From JANMOK01 sp031415055 (GTDB lineage Bacteria > Pseudomonadota > Alphaproteobacteria > Rhodobacterales > Rhodobacteraceae): a DNA stretch of 64,000 nt. Location of the stretch: positions 130,800-194,799 of the forward strand of contig JANOQZ010000044.1 of the NCBI GenBank assembly GCA_031415055.1, given 5' to 3'. Of this stretch, positions 1-8,947 are shown in pieces; position 1 is the first letter of the stretch, and every line of letters starts with the position of its first letter. Below the pieces are notes generated by a model, which searched no databases, was not told where the DNA came from, and worked only from the letters and a program-made list of their open reading frames with translations. Both the position numbers and the translations under genes were made by a program.

Positions 1-537
1 CCCTTTCAATCGCGCCGACACAGCAGCATCAACCGCCTTGTCATCGGCCGCACCGGGCAGGATCGCCGCAATAATCGCTTTGGCAGCATCCTTGGCAACC
101 ACTTCGATACTTTTCAAAGCGCCATCCCGGATTTCACGGATATGACCCTCGGAAACCGAGGCTTGTACCGCAATTTCCGCGTCAGCCTTGGCGGTTTCCG
201 CGCCCAATGTTTTCTGGATTTCGGCCTTGGTTTCCGCGCCAATCCGCTGCGCATTCGCCCGCGCCGAAGCCAGGGCCGCATTATAGGCAGCCTCAGACTG
301 AACCGCCTGTTCTTTCATCCGTGCCGCATCATCCAAATCCTTGGAAATAATCCCGCTGCGTTCGGCCAATATCCCGCCTATCCGCGGCAAGGCGATTTTG
401 CTGATGATGAAATACAGCGCGACCAAGGCGACCAAAAACCAGAAAATCTGGTTCGGGAAGGTCGAAAAATCGAGCTGCGGCATACCGACCTTGGCCACTT
501 CGTGACCGGCCTCTGCCGTTGGTGTTGCTGTCGCCAT
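1..537 (-). CDS. atpF': F0 ATP synthase subunit b' (partial, runs off window start)
   Basis: Reading from ATG at 537, 179 codons are open to the window edge. The N-terminus is a short soluble stretch, then one membrane helix (IFWFLVALVALYFIISK, about residues 34-50), followed by a long Ala/Glu/Lys-rich helix with no Pro or Gly breaks. This is the layout of the b/b' peripheral stalk of F-type ATP synthase. The extended N-terminus before the helix and the position directly after atpE fit b' (the AtpF'/AtpG paralogue of photosynthetic and related alphaproteobacteria); atpF proper would follow outside the window. The gene follows atpE by 74 bases in an F0 operon read leftwards. The stop lies outside the window, but at 179 codons the protein is near full family length. 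Confidence 0.9.
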   Translation of the reverse strand, partial: MATATPTAEAGHEVAKVGMPQLDFSTFPNQIFWFLVALVALYFIISKIALPRIGGILAERSGIISKDLDDAARMKEQAVQSEAAYNAALASARANAQRIGAETKAEIQKTLGAETAKADAEIAVQASVSEGHIREIRDGALKSIEVVAKDAAKAIIAAILPGAADDKAVDAAVSARLKG

Positions 538-611
538 GATAGTCTCCGATGGCATCAAGGGCCGGCCGATGGGCCGACCCGTCAGAAATTACGCCGCTTA
601 TCCGCGAAGGA

Positions 612-848
612 TCAGAATGCGTACATCAACAGCAAAGCGACGAGGAACGAGAAAATCCCCAAAGCTTCGGCAAAGGCGATGCCGATGAACATGGTCGCCG
701 TCTGACCACCCGCCGCTGCCGGATTGCGCAAAGCGCCCGACAGGAAGTTGCCCACGACGTGGCCCACGCCAACCGCCGCGCCGCCCATGCCGGTGCAGGC
801 TAGACCCGCGCCGATCAAACGGCCCATTACCTCGATATCGCCTTCCAT
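612..848 (-). CDS. atpE: F0 ATP synthase subunit c
   Basis: This 78-residue protein has two hydrophobic helices joined by a polar loop carrying RNP (residues 41-43), the hallmark of the proteolipid ring subunit. The proton-binding carboxylate is Glu61 in the second helix (FAEALGIF). The ring turns as protons cross at the interface with subunit a. Its length is normal for alphaproteobacteria. It sits between atpB and atpF' in the same orientation. The C-terminus LLMYAF is typical. Confidence 0.97.
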   Translation of the reverse strand: MEGDIEVMGRLIGAGLACTGMGGAAVGVGHVVGNFLSGALRNPAAAGGQTATMFIGIAFAEALGIFSFLVALLLMYAF

Positions 849-881
849 GATGGTATCTCCTTGTTTGGAATGCTTGAAAAA

Positions 882-1637
882 TTAGTGGCCCGGATGCAGT
901 GCATCGTTCAGATACACGCATGTCAGGATGGTAAAGACATAGGCCTGGATCACCGTCACCAGCATTTCCAACCCGTAAACTGCCATGATCGCAATGATCG
1001 GCGCGACCGAGAATATTCCCAGTGCCCCAGCGAATCCGGCAAAAACTTTGATAACGGCGTGACCGGCCATCATGTTGCCGGCCAGACGAATGGAATGGCT
1101 GACCGGACGCACGAAATACGAGATCACCTCGATGATCAAAAGGATCGGGCGCAGCACCAAAGGCGCGCTCGAAATCCAGAACAGTTTCAGGAAGCCAAAT
1201 CCGTGTTTGTACAACCCGATCAAAGTCACCGAAATGAACACGATCATCGCCAGCACGCCGGTTAGCGCGATGTGGCTGGTGGGGGTGAACGAATAGGGCA
1301 ACAGACCCAGAACGTTAGCGAACAGGATGAAGCAGAAAATCGTCATCATGTACGGGAAATATTTTAGCCCGCCCTGGCCCGCGATGTCGAAGGTCATTTT
1401 GTGCACGAAACCGTAAATCACCTCGGCGACCGATTGCGCGCGGCCGGGAATAACCGCCCTTTTGCTGGTGCCCATGACCAACAATGCTGTTATCCCGATC
1501 AGCGATACCGCCAGCCATAGGGTTTGATTGGTGATCGAATACCATTGCAGCGGGCCGTCGCCAAACAACGGGTGAATCTCGAACTGATCCATTGGGTGGA
1601 TGTTGAAACCGCCGCTTGCATGTTCTTCGCTTGCCAT
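882..1637 (-). CDS. atpB: F0 ATP synthase subunit a
   Basis: This is the membrane stator subunit a, which forms the proton half-channels. The polytopic protein has the conserved block SHSIRLAGNMMAGH, in which the Arg equals the essential Arg210 of E. coli. The C-terminal helices contain the conserved polar residues of AYVFTILTCVYL. I chose ATG at 1637 (251 aa); an in-frame GTG lies one codon upstream. It follows atpI by 9 bases and precedes atpE, the standard F0 order. Confidence 0.96.
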   Translation of the reverse strand: MASEEHASGGFNIHPMDQFEIHPLFGDGPLQWYSITNQTLWLAVSLIGITALLVMGTSKRAVIPGRAQSVAEVIYGFVHKMTFDIAGQGGLKYFPYMMTIFCFILFANVLGLLPYSFTPTSHIALTGVLAMIVFISVTLIGLYKHGFGFLKLFWISSAPLVLRPILLIIEVISYFVRPVSHSIRLAGNMMAGHAVIKVFAGFAGALGIFSVAPIIAIMAVYGLEMLVTVIQAYVFTILTCVYLNDALHPGH

Positions 1638-1646
1638 CACCAGTCC

Positions 1647-1976
1647 CTACTTCGCTTCGTCCGCCGCCTGCCGCTGAACTTCTTGCGCCGTTCGCATCAT
1701 CACGCGAATTCCGGCAGCTAGGCCCAACAACGAGAATATCATCAGAAATATCGGGAGCGTCCCAAACAGGCTATCCAGCCCGTATCCGATGCCGATGCCC
1801 AAGGCCATGCCGACCACAAGCTCAATTACCATCCGCCAGGCTTGATTGGCCTTGGCATATTTTTCGCCAATCGGGTTTGGGGCGCTTTCGACCTTTTGCG
1901 CTGCTTTGATCGAATTTAACTGATCCTCCAGCGCCTTCAGCCGTGCCGGATCAGGGTGCTGCGTCTTTGACGACAT
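1647..1976 (-). CDS. atpI: AtpI/AtpZ-type F0F1 assembly protein
   Basis: A 109-residue protein with a charged helical N-terminus and two membrane helices (about residues 50-68 and 75-93, with GMALGIGIGYGLD and FLMIFSLLGLAAGIRVMMR). This matches the AtpI/AtpZ family encoded at the head of F0 operons, thought to help c-ring assembly or Mg2+/Ca2+ movement. I chose ATG at 1976 because the family is about 110 residues long. A longer in-frame reading from TTG at 2021 adds 15 residues without family character. It is the first gene of the leftward operon; its promoter must lie between here and the divergent ArsR gene, where a parS site also sits. Confidence 0.88.
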   Translation of the reverse strand: MSSKTQHPDPARLKALEDQLNSIKAAQKVESAPNPIGEKYAKANQAWRMVIELVVGMALGIGIGYGLDSLFGTLPIFLMIFSLLGLAAGIRVMMRTAQEVQRQAADEAK

Positions 1977-2089
1977 GCCCGATACGACCCCTTCACCCAA
2001 CCGCGAATTTTCAGCGGACAATATGGGCGCGTTAGGTTTCTGTCAAGAAACGTGAATAAAGTGTAAACAATTGATTAACAACACTAAAT

Positions 2090-2105
2090 TGTTTCACGTG
2101 AAACA
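2090..2105. promoter_or_regulatory. parS: parS centromere site 1
   Basis: The 16 bases TGTTTCACGTGAAACA are a perfect palindrome and an exact match to the chromosomal parS consensus bound by ParB. The dyad extends to 24 bases (2086-2109). The site lies in the divergent intergenic gap between atpI and the ArsR gene. An identical 16-mer occurs at 38328-38343. ParB spreads from such sites to recruit SMC; smc is encoded in this window. Chromosomal parS sites cluster near the origin. Confidence 0.93.
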
Positions 2106-2194
2106 ATTTGTCGGCCTGAAACAGTCGATTTTGCCAAACCCGCAAACTCAACCAAAAGGTTGACGATTCACAATTCGCAGGCCTAATCATCCCC

Positions 2195-2533
2195 ATGACC
2201 GACGCAATCCTCGACCGCGCTTTTTCCGCCCTCGCCGACCCAACCCGGCGACGAGTGCTGACCGCGCTGCTGGAATCCGACCAAACCGTCGTTGATTTAG
2301 CTGCACCCTTTGCGATGAGCTTGACCGCCGTTTCCAAGCACATCGGCATTTTGATCGAAGCTGGCCTCATCACCCAATACCGCGAAGGCCGCGACCGCTG
2401 GTGCGCCTTAAACCCAGCGGCAATGCATGAGGCTTTTCGTTGGATGCAGGACTTCGGCTATTCACAAGACCAAGCCGATGAGACGTTTGAGGCCGAGCTT
2501 CTGGAACTCGGCCTGATCGACCTCGAAACCTGA
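2195..2533 (+). CDS. ArsR/SmtB-family transcriptional regulator
   Basis: The 112-residue protein is almost entirely a winged helix-turn-helix. ALADPTRRRVLTALLE opens the domain, MSLTAVSKHIGILIEAGLI is the recognition helix-turn-helix, and YREGRDRWCALNP is the wing. It lacks the Cys-rich metal motifs of classical ArsR or SmtB. It resembles the subclass usually paired with an SRPBCC/AHSA1 gene, but no such partner follows here: the next gene, a DUF1993 protein, is convergent. Target and signal are unknown. Confidence 0.88.
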   Translation: MTDAILDRAFSALADPTRRRVLTALLESDQTVVDLAAPFAMSLTAVSKHIGILIEAGLITQYREGRDRWCALNPAAMHEAFRWMQDFGYSQDQADETFEAELLELGLIDLET

Positions 2534-2536
2534 AAC

Positions 2537-3043
2537 CTACTCGCGGCCCAGAAAATTGCCCTTGCCAATTTGCACACCTTTGGCGCGGCAAATCGAATAG
2601 GCGGTTGTGACGTGGAACCAGAAATTCGGGAAACCATAACGCGGCACATAATCCGCGCCCTTCAATGTCACCATCGCACCACCGGTCTTGAATTCGATGT
2701 CGCGGTCTTCCGATCCCTCAAGGTCTTTTGCGGAAAACGACTTGGCCAAATCGACCGCCTTCTGCACCCGTTCCTGCAACTCGGCAAAGGTCTTCTCAAC
2801 ATCCGGCCAGCTTGGCATTTCCGTTCCAGCCAACCGATGCAACGTGCTTTTGACGTGATCGGTGCTGGTCATTACTTGACGCTTCAACGGCAGCATGTCG
2901 TCGATCAACCGCGATTCCAGAAACGCGGTCTCGTTCAATTTATGGTCGCGCACATGGGCGGTAGCCTTATCAAGCGTGATACGCAAAGATTTCAGGCCCG
3001 ATAGAAATACAGGCACGGTGGCTGCATGCATGGTAATGGACAT
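2537..3043 (-). CDS. DUF1993 family protein
   Basis: A helical protein of 168 residues beginning MSITMHAATVPVF, which matches the usual start of DUF1993, a DinB-like four-helix bundle family of unknown function. The family hallmarks are the N-terminal VPVFLSGLKSLRITLDKA and the C-terminal PNFWFHVTTAYSICRAKGV. I chose ATG at 3043; a longer reading from 3082 adds 13 non-conserved residues. It stands alone, convergent with the ArsR gene, with only three bases between their ends. Confidence 0.85.
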   Translation of the reverse strand: MSITMHAATVPVFLSGLKSLRITLDKATAHVRDHKLNETAFLESRLIDDMLPLKRQVMTSTDHVKSTLHRLAGTEMPSWPDVEKTFAELQERVQKAVDLAKSFSAKDLEGSEDRDIEFKTGGAMVTLKGADYVPRYGFPNFWFHVTTAYSICRAKGVQIGKGNFLGRE

Positions 3044-3115
3044 GGAAATGGGTTCCAGCTGTTGGAGAGAATTGATCGCCAACAGCTAGGCGTCGCCGCC
3101 AAAACCCACAAGGGG

Positions 3116-3550
3116 TTACATGGCGGATGCCGTCAAATCCGCTGCGGAAAACAGCACCGAAAACGACTTGCACCAGATCACGACCGAGGCATAACCATCC
3201 GGCGACATTCCCGCAGGAACCACATAAGACTGGTCGCCTGTTGGCGATTGCAGCGCCCCTAGCGACAGATACTCGCTGGCCAAAACCTGATCAGCCGTCA
3301 TAATCCCGCCGGCTTTCACCAACCAAACCTCCAAATCCGGCCCCGGCGTGGTTGCGAAGCTTTGCAAGCTCAACACATATTCCCCCGCCGCATTCTTGCT
3401 GATCGAAGCAACGCCGGAACCGCGATGAACCCCATCGGCGTCCCGGAAATCGCCGCTTGCAACGGTCATGGCATCTTGGGCGAAGGTAGCCGTGGCAAGA
3501 CCGAAGGGTGCTGCCAGACTTAGAATGAGCGCGATAGTTTTGAGTGACAT
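3116..3550 (-). CDS. Secreted DM13-domain protein
   Basis: A 144-residue protein starting MSLKTIALILSLAAPFGLATATFAQD, with a clear Sec signal peptide likely cut after TFA. The mature part fits the DM13 fold, a predicted redox or electron-transfer domain: FRDADGVHRGSGVASI, GPDLEVWLVKAGG and a terminal VVIWCKSFSVLFSAADL with the single conserved Cys. ATG 3550 is preferred over 3580 because it starts directly at the signal peptide. It is the only gene in its unit. The role is probably periplasmic, but no substrate can be read from the sequence. Confidence 0.85.
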   Translation of the reverse strand: MSLKTIALILSLAAPFGLATATFAQDAMTVASGDFRDADGVHRGSGVASISKNAAGEYVLSLQSFATTPGPDLEVWLVKAGGIMTADQVLASEYLSLGALQSPTGDQSYVVPAGMSPDGYASVVIWCKSFSVLFSAADLTASAM

Positions 3551-3669
3551 GGCGTTTCCTTTGGCGAACTGCTGCGCCATTCATTCTTGCAAACGCCGTT
3601 CACATCAATTCACGTTCCGGCGAGGAATGTTGGAAATTATATAATTTACAATCGATGCTCATTTAATTA

Positions 3670-3700
3670 GTAATTATACTATCGACGGATGGTAATTATA
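3670..3700 (+). promoter_or_regulatory. Possible operator/promoter of the Fic gene (direct GTAATTATA repeats)
   Basis: Two copies of GTAATTATA (3670-3678 and 3692-3700) are spaced 22 bases apart, about two helical turns, in a very AT-rich stretch ending at the Fic start codon. TATACT at 3675-3680 could be a -10 element. The second copy overlaps the expected ribosome-binding region. The layout suggests autorepression, but no repressor is identified. Confidence 0.35.
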
Positions 3701-3702
3701 TA

Positions 3703-4875
3703 ATGTCAATTTATGCCACGCCAAAGCTGCTACCGGAAGATCATGCCGTAATCGACCTGATCAACGAACAAAAGCAACAACTCAAATATCTAATCCAGAG
3801 CAACCCTCATCGATGGACGGGATTGTTACGGCGGAATTCAATGGCGCTGGCGATTCAAGGCTCCAACAGCATCGAGGGCTACCACGCCACGATGGATGAC
3901 GTCGTGGCAGCAGTTGAAGATGAAGAGCCGATGGATACCAGTGCGGCAACTTGGCGGGAAATTATTGGCTACCGCGACGCGCTGACTTACATCGTTCAAC
4001 TTGCGCAGGACGATCATTTTCAGTTTCACGCACAACTCCTGCGAAGTTTGCATTTCATGATGTTGAAACACAGTCCAAAAGACTTGCCCGGCAGGTGGCG
4101 TCCGGGCGACATTTACGTTGTAAACAAAGCTACTGACGAGCGGGTCTATCAAGGACCCGACGCAATCGAAATCCCGTTGCTAATTGATGAATTGATCGCC
4201 GAGCTGAACAGTTCGAAGGACAGTCCAATCGAAGTCAGGGCGGCAATGGCGCATTTGAACTTGGCGATGATCCACCCGTTCAAGGACGGCAACGGGCGTA
4301 TGGCGCGGGCATTGCAGACGCTTGTCTTATCGCGGGAAGGTATTATCAGCCCAGTTTTTTCATCCATTGAAGAATGGCTTGGCAGCAACACACAGCCCTA
4401 TTACGGCATCTTGACGCAAGTTGGCAAAGGTGCGTGGCACCCTAACAACGACGCCCATCCATGGGTTCAGTTTTGTTTAACTGCGCATTTCCAACAGGCT
4501 CACGCGCAAGTAAAAAGAAACAACGAGATGGCACTGGTTTATGAAGATGTGGCCGCCCAAGCAGCTTCGATCGGATTGCCGGAGCGGGTGGAACTGACAC
4601 TGGTTGACGCAGCAGAAGGCCGCAGAATTCGGGCAAGTCGTTACCGGATTGAGAATGAAGTGTCCGATGTAGTTGCCAGCAGGGATTTGCGCAAAATGTG
4701 CGATCTTGGATTGTTAGTTCCTCATGGGGAAAAGCGCGGACGCTTCTATCTCGCCTCCGGCACTCTGATTGCCCTCGCCGTGAAACATAAAAGGGGCGGA
4801 CTGCCGCAAGACCCCTATGATATGATCCGTCGTAAATCCGACGCCGACGCAACCCCGCAACTGCCCGGGCTCTAA
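3703..4875 (+). CDS. Fic-domain protein (class II, putative AMP transferase)
   Basis: 390 residues. The Fic core motif HPFKDGNGRMAR begins at His191 and provides the catalytic His, the metal-binding Asp/Asn and the phosphate-binding Arg. The N-terminal autoinhibitory motif is present: Ser54, Glu58 and Gly59 in SNSIEG match (S/T)xxxE(G/N), making this a class II (self-inhibited) Fic enzyme. A C-terminal region from about residue 280 looks like a winged helix (VSDVVASRDLRKMCDLGLLVPHGEKRGRFYLAS). Such proteins AMPylate themselves or DNA gyrase/topoisomerase-like targets; the target here is unknown. The 5' flank is AT-rich and there is no partner gene, so transfer is plausible. It converges on smc with a seven-base gap. 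Confidence 0.92.
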   Translation: MSIYATPKLLPEDHAVIDLINEQKQQLKYLIQSNPHRWTGLLRRNSMALAIQGSNSIEGYHATMDDVVAAVEDEEPMDTSAATWREIIGYRDALTYIVQLAQDDHFQFHAQLLRSLHFMMLKHSPKDLPGRWRPGDIYVVNKATDERVYQGPDAIEIPLLIDELIAELNSSKDSPIEVRAAMAHLNLAMIHPFKDGNGRMARALQTLVLSREGIISPVFSSIEEWLGSNTQPYYGILTQVGKGAWHPNNDAHPWVQFCLTAHFQQAHAQVKRNNEMALVYEDVAAQAASIGLPERVELTLVDAAEGRRIRASRYRIENEVSDVVASRDLRKMCDLGLLVPHGEKRGRFYLASGTLIALAVKHKRGGLPQDPYDMIRRKSDADATPQLPGL

Positions 4876-4882
4876 CCTCCCC

Positions 4883-7800
4883 TCACGCCACCATCCCCAC
4901 CGCCTTGCTCAAATCCACGCTGACCAACTGGCTGACGCCTTTTTCCGCCATCGTCACCCCATAAAGCCGGTCCATTCGGCTCATGGTGACGGCGTGGTGG
5001 GTGATGATGAGGAATCGGGTTTGAGTGATGCGGGTCATCTCGTCCAGCAGGTCGCAGAACCGCCCGACGTTGGCGTCGTCCAGTGGCGCGTCAACCTCGT
5101 CCAGAACGCAAATCGGGCTGGGGTTGGCTTTGAAAACCGCGAATATCAACGACAAGGCGGTCAATGTCTGCTCACCGCCGGAAAGCAGCGAAAGGGTCGA
5201 CAGCTTTTTCCCCGGTGGTTGGCACATGATTTCCAAACCGGCTTCCAGCGGATCGTCGCTTTCGACCAATTGCAGCCGCGCTTCGCCACCGCCAAACAAG
5301 GTTTTGAACAACTGGCCAAAGTTCTTGTTGACCTGTTCAAATGCGTCCAGCAAACGCTGACGACCTTCGCGATTCAAGCCGGAAATACCTTGCCGCAACT
5401 TGGCAATCGCTGCTTCCAAATCGGCCTTTTCCGCCCGCAATCGCTCAGCTTCCTCGCCCACTTCTCGCGCGTCCTCTTCAGCGCGCAAATTAACAGCGCC
5501 CAACGCCTCGCGTTGCCGCCTTAGGCGACCGACATCGATCTCTATCACATCGGATGCGGGCATGGAAACCGGGTCGACAGCCAATTTCTCCAGCAACTGA
5601 ACGGGCGAAAGTTCGGTTTCGGCTAGCATATGTTCTTGGGCAACACGGACCTGCGCAACCGCCGATTCACTCACTGCCTCGGCTCTGGCCCGATTTTCCC
5701 GCGCGTCCGAGGCTGAGCGTTCGGCGTTGCGTTCTTCATTTTCGGCTTGCCGCAAGGCATTTTCCGCCAAAGCCAAAGCATCCGCCGCAGCTTTGCAGCG
5801 AGACTCGGATTTTTCCGCCGATTTCTCCAACTCCGCCTTGCGCGCCGCAATCGCCTCGGGCGCATCCTTGGCGCTTTCCAACCTCGTTGCCGCCGCGTTG
5901 ATCCGGTCATCCAACTGAGTCAAGCGCGTTCCCGCAGAATCGCGACGCGCCAACCAATTGGCCGCCTCGCGCTTGATCTCGCCCGCACGCTGCACCCGCG
6001 CCTCGCCTTCACGACGCAGCTCATCGGCCATTGTCCGTTTGGCCATCATCGTCAATCGCGCGGCTTCAACGGCGATCTTGTGTGTCTCAACCGCAGCTTG
6101 CGCTGCGCCCAGATCGCCCAAATCGCCCAAGCCAGCCAAAGCTTCATGCAGAGCATCAGCCGCCAAGGCCAGCTCCTCTTGCCGACGCGTTACCGTCAGC
6201 CGCAACGTATCCAACCGACCTGCCAACATGCCTAAATCGGCTTCGGCCCGGCTCAAAGCCCGCGTTGTTGCCGTGGCTTTCTCGTCATTCTCGCGCCTTT
6301 GATGCCTCGCGGTTTGCTCGGCATTTTGCGCGTTTTCCAGCCGCAATTTTGATGTCGCATAGGCGTTTTTCGCGTTGCTCGCTTGTTGACCAACCTTGGC
6401 GCATGCGGCCTGCAGTTCGGCCATCTGATTCATCTGTTGCAACCGCAACGCCGCCGATGATGTCGCATCTTCGGCATGCACGCGAAACCCATCCCAGCGC
6501 CACAAATCGCCCTCGATGCTGACCAGCCGTTGGCCCGACGAAAGCTGTGCCTGCAGCCGATTGCCGTCGGTTCGCGCCACCAATCCGGTCTGTGCCAGTC
6601 GCGATGACAAAACCTTGGGGCCGGTCACGAACTTGGCCAACGGTTCGGCGCCATGGGGCAATGGTCCAGCTTTGACCTGTCCGGAAACCGCCCAACCAGT
6701 CGCACCATCCGCCGCAATCTCCGGCGCTTTAAGATCATCGCCCAAAGCCGCACCCAGAGCCGCCTCATAGCCCTTTTGTGCACGAATCTGGTCCAATACC
6801 TGGCCCTTACCGCCCCGATCGCGTTCAATCAGTTTGCTCAATGCCGCGCTTTCGCCTTCCAAGGCACGCAATTCGCCTTCCACTTGGGACAAGGCCGACC
6901 GCATGTCATAATCTGTTGCCAAAGCATCGGCCCGCGCTGCTTCGGCTAGGGACAATGCCTTTTCGGAACTGGCAGCCGCTAGGGTGGCTTCGGCCTCGGC
7001 GGTTACCGCCGCATCCCGCAAGTTTTGCGCCGTTGCCAGCTCGGTTTCGCCCGAACCAACGGCGGCCAAAGCGGTTGAAAGCTCGCCTTCCAGCTTGGCG
7101 GAAGTCACATTCGCTTCTTCCAATCGCCTCGACGCTGCGGCGTGACGTGCTGCCAATCTTGCCGCGTCGCCGGTCGCCGCATCCAGTGCCGCTTCAACTT
7201 CGCTCAAGGCCGTCGCCGCCGATGCCGCCTCAACCCGTGCAGCATTCAGCTGGGTCTCATGGCCGTGCGAAGCTTCCTCTAACGCACCAGCCTCGCCTTT
7301 CAACCGCGAAATCGTTTCGGTCGCGTCCCGATTGAGGCCGATTTCACGCTCTCGATCCGCGCTCAATTGCTCCAAATCACGGCTGATCGACACAATCGCC
7401 TGTTTTGCCCGCGCTTCCTGATCGCTCAAAACGGCGCGTTCCAAGCTCAATCTTTGTACCAAAGCCGCCGCGATGGCTTCTTCCTCGCGCAACGGCGGAA
7501 CGCGGGTTTCGGCGTTAAATCGCACCGTCGTGCAAGATGCTGCCGCTGTTGCCGCAATGGCCGCCGCCCGCACCGCCAAAGTCAAGGCGGCGTCTGAATT
7601 TTCCCGCGCTGTTTCCGCCTCGCGCCAGCGTCGATACAGAAGCAATCCCTCAGCCAAACGCAGTTCTTCGGCGATCTCCCGATACCGCGCCGCCTGCTTG
7701 GATTGGCGTTCTAGTGCACGAAACTGGCTGTCCAGCGCCTCCAGCACGTCGGCGACCCGTTCCAGATTGACCTCGGTTGCCTTCAGCTTCAGTTCCGCCT

Positions 7801-8335
7801 CATGCCGCCTTTGATACAGTCCCGAAATTCCCGCCGCTTCCTCCAACACCCGTCGTCTTGCCTTGGGGTTGGCGTTGATCAGTTCCGCAATCTGCCCCTG
7901 CCGCACCAGACTGGGCGAATGGGCACCGGTCGAGGCATCGGCGAACAGCATTTGCACATCGCGCGCCCGCGCTTCACGGCCGTTGGTGCGAAAGGCCGAC
8001 CCGGCATCGCGGGTGATGCGGCGGATGACCTCGATCTGATCGGCTTCGTTGAAAGCCAAAGGTGCCACGTGGTCGGAATTGTCGATTGCCAACATCACCT
8101 CGGCATAGTTCCGCGCCGGACGCGACGCCGCCCCGGCAAAAATCACGTCCTCCATCCCGTCACCACGCATGGCGCTGGCGCGGTTTTCACCCATCACCCA
8201 GCGCAAAGCTTCTAGCAGGTTCGACTTGCCGCAGCCGTTCGGCCCGACCACGCCGGTCAAGCCCGGCGAAATCACCAGCTCGGTAGGATCGACAAAGGAC
8301 TTAAAGCCCAAAAGGCGCAGGCGGGTGAATTGCAA
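4883..8335 (-). CDS. smc: Chromosome partition protein SMC
   Basis: Condensin-type ATPase that compacts and aligns the chromosome arms. The N-terminal head has Walker A GPNGCGKS (residues 31-38). Long Ala/Glu/Arg-rich coiled coils flank a hinge near residues 480-620 (GYEAALGAALGDDL and following). The C-terminal head has the signature LSLLSGGEQ and Walker B ICVLDEVDAPLDDANV. I chose the TTG start at 8335 (1150 aa) because LQFTRLRLLGFKSFVD is the normal beginning of alphaproteobacterial SMC; the open frame continues to 8470 but that extension has no SMC character. Two parS sites in this window are the expected loading sites through ParB. No scpAB is nearby. Confidence 0.96.
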   Translation of the reverse strand: MQFTRLRLLGFKSFVDPTELVISPGLTGVVGPNGCGKSNLLEALRWVMGENRASAMRGDGMEDVIFAGAASRPARNYAEVMLAIDNSDHVAPLAFNEADQIEVIRRITRDAGSAFRTNGREARARDVQMLFADASTGAHSPSLVRQGQIAELINANPKARRRVLEEAAGISGLYQRRHEAELKLKATEVNLERVADVLEALDSQFRALERQSKQAARYREIAEELRLAEGLLLYRRWREAETARENSDAALTLAVRAAAIAATAAASCTTVRFNAETRVPPLREEEAIAAALVQRLSLERAVLSDQEARAKQAIVSISRDLEQLSADREREIGLNRDATETISRLKGEAGALEEASHGHETQLNAARVEAASAATALSEVEAALDAATGDAARLAARHAAASRRLEEANVTSAKLEGELSTALAAVGSGETELATAQNLRDAAVTAEAEATLAAASSEKALSLAEAARADALATDYDMRSALSQVEGELRALEGESAALSKLIERDRGGKGQVLDQIRAQKGYEAALGAALGDDLKAPEIAADGATGWAVSGQVKAGPLPHGAEPLAKFVTGPKVLSSRLAQTGLVARTDGNRLQAQLSSGQRLVSIEGDLWRWDGFRVHAEDATSSAALRLQQMNQMAELQAACAKVGQQASNAKNAYATSKLRLENAQNAEQTARHQRRENDEKATATTRALSRAEADLGMLAGRLDTLRLTVTRRQEELALAADALHEALAGLGDLGDLGAAQAAVETHKIAVEAARLTMMAKRTMADELRREGEARVQRAGEIKREAANWLARRDSAGTRLTQLDDRINAAATRLESAKDAPEAIAARKAELEKSAEKSESRCKAAADALALAENALRQAENEERNAERSASDARENRARAEAVSESAVAQVRVAQEHMLAETELSPVQLLEKLAVDPVSMPASDVIEIDVGRLRRQREALGAVNLRAEEDAREVGEEAERLRAEKADLEAAIAKLRQGISGLNREGRQRLLDAFEQVNKNFGQLFKTLFGGGEARLQLVESDDPLEAGLEIMCQPPGKKLSTLSLLSGGEQTLTALSLIFAVFKANPSPICVLDEVDAPLDDANVGRFCDLLDEMTRITQTRFLIITHHAVTMSRMDRLYGVTMAEKGVSQLVSVDLSKAVGMVA

Positions 8336-8540
8336 CGGGTCGGCCCTGATGATTCTTGATCGCCCAAGATTCGCCTTGGGTGCGGCCAAGTCAACCGCAA
8401 AGGGCTGTATGTGGCGCGAAGGTAGGCGGTTATCCACAAGATATTGAGGTCGTTGATGTTGAAAAGCCAAAATTCATTCAGGGTTCTTCAAATACTCAAT
8501 GCCTTGACCCCGTTGCGAATTTGACGTCAAGTAACCGGGC

Positions 8541-8735
8541 ATGGTTCCCTCAAGGATGCGCAAAGTATCCGGGGACTAACTGGGAATTTGGAACGGGTGA
8601 ACCCAAATCGGGCCCCAATGCCAAAGCCGCCCCCGCGACTGTATGCGGTGAGCGCCCCGCTCAACACCACTGGTAGCGATACCGGGAAGGGAGCGACGGT
8701 GCTGTGACCCGCGAGCCAGGAGACCAGCCAAGCAC
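8541..8735 (+). ncRNA. Cobalamin riboswitch
   Basis: The leader carries the conserved cobalamin aptamer blocks in order: GGTTCCC near 8543, GGGAA and GGGTGAA, the core GCCGCCCCCGCGACTGTATG (starting about 8629) with its GCGG partner, CACTGG near 8669, GGGAAGG, and the B12-box GCGAGCCAGGAGACC at 8711-8725. It directly precedes cbtB-cbtA-cobW-cobN, the classic targets. Adenosylcobalamin binding should shut off cobalt uptake and insertion. No clear intrinsic terminator follows, and the GAGGAGAGAG Shine-Dalgarno of cbtB comes about 40 bases later, so translational control is more likely. The 5' limit is approximate. Confidence 0.93.
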
Positions 8736-8779
8736 GAGTGCAATCAACAGCCGTCGGGTGTGACGGTGAGGAGAGAGAA

Positions 8780-8944
8780 ATGACGACAGCTACCCTTGTT
8801 AAGGTGCGATCCGACGCTTATGCCATTGCGATCACAGCATTTTTGGGCATCGCGGTTCTGTTCGTAACCGGTTTCGCCTCGGCGGATACCTTGCATGGTG
8901 CAACGCATGACACGCGCCATTCCACCGGCTTTCCCTGCCACTGA
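8780..8944 (+). CDS. cbtB: CbtB cobalt transporter subunit
   Basis: A 54-residue membrane protein with one transmembrane helix (about residues 14-33) and the C-terminal signature HGATHDTRHSTGFPCH, a His-rich metal-binding tail typical of CbtB. It works with CbtA in B12-regulated cobalt uptake. ATG 8780 follows a strong GAGGAGAGAG Shine-Dalgarno; the longer reading from 8738 would start inside the riboswitch region. cbtA begins three bases after its stop. Confidence 0.92.
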   Translation: MTTATLVKVRSDAYAIAITAFLGIAVLFVTGFASADTLHGATHDTRHSTGFPCH

Positions 8945-8947
8945 AAT

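Noticed and set aside
8430..8438. TTATCCACA, a consensus DnaA box upstream of smc
   Set aside because: A single nine-base match with no cluster of further boxes or AT-rich unwinding element nearby does not support an origin here.
8336..8470. N-terminal extension of smc to TTG 8470
   Set aside because: The extra 45 residues have no SMC character; homologues start at the equivalent of the TTG at 8335.
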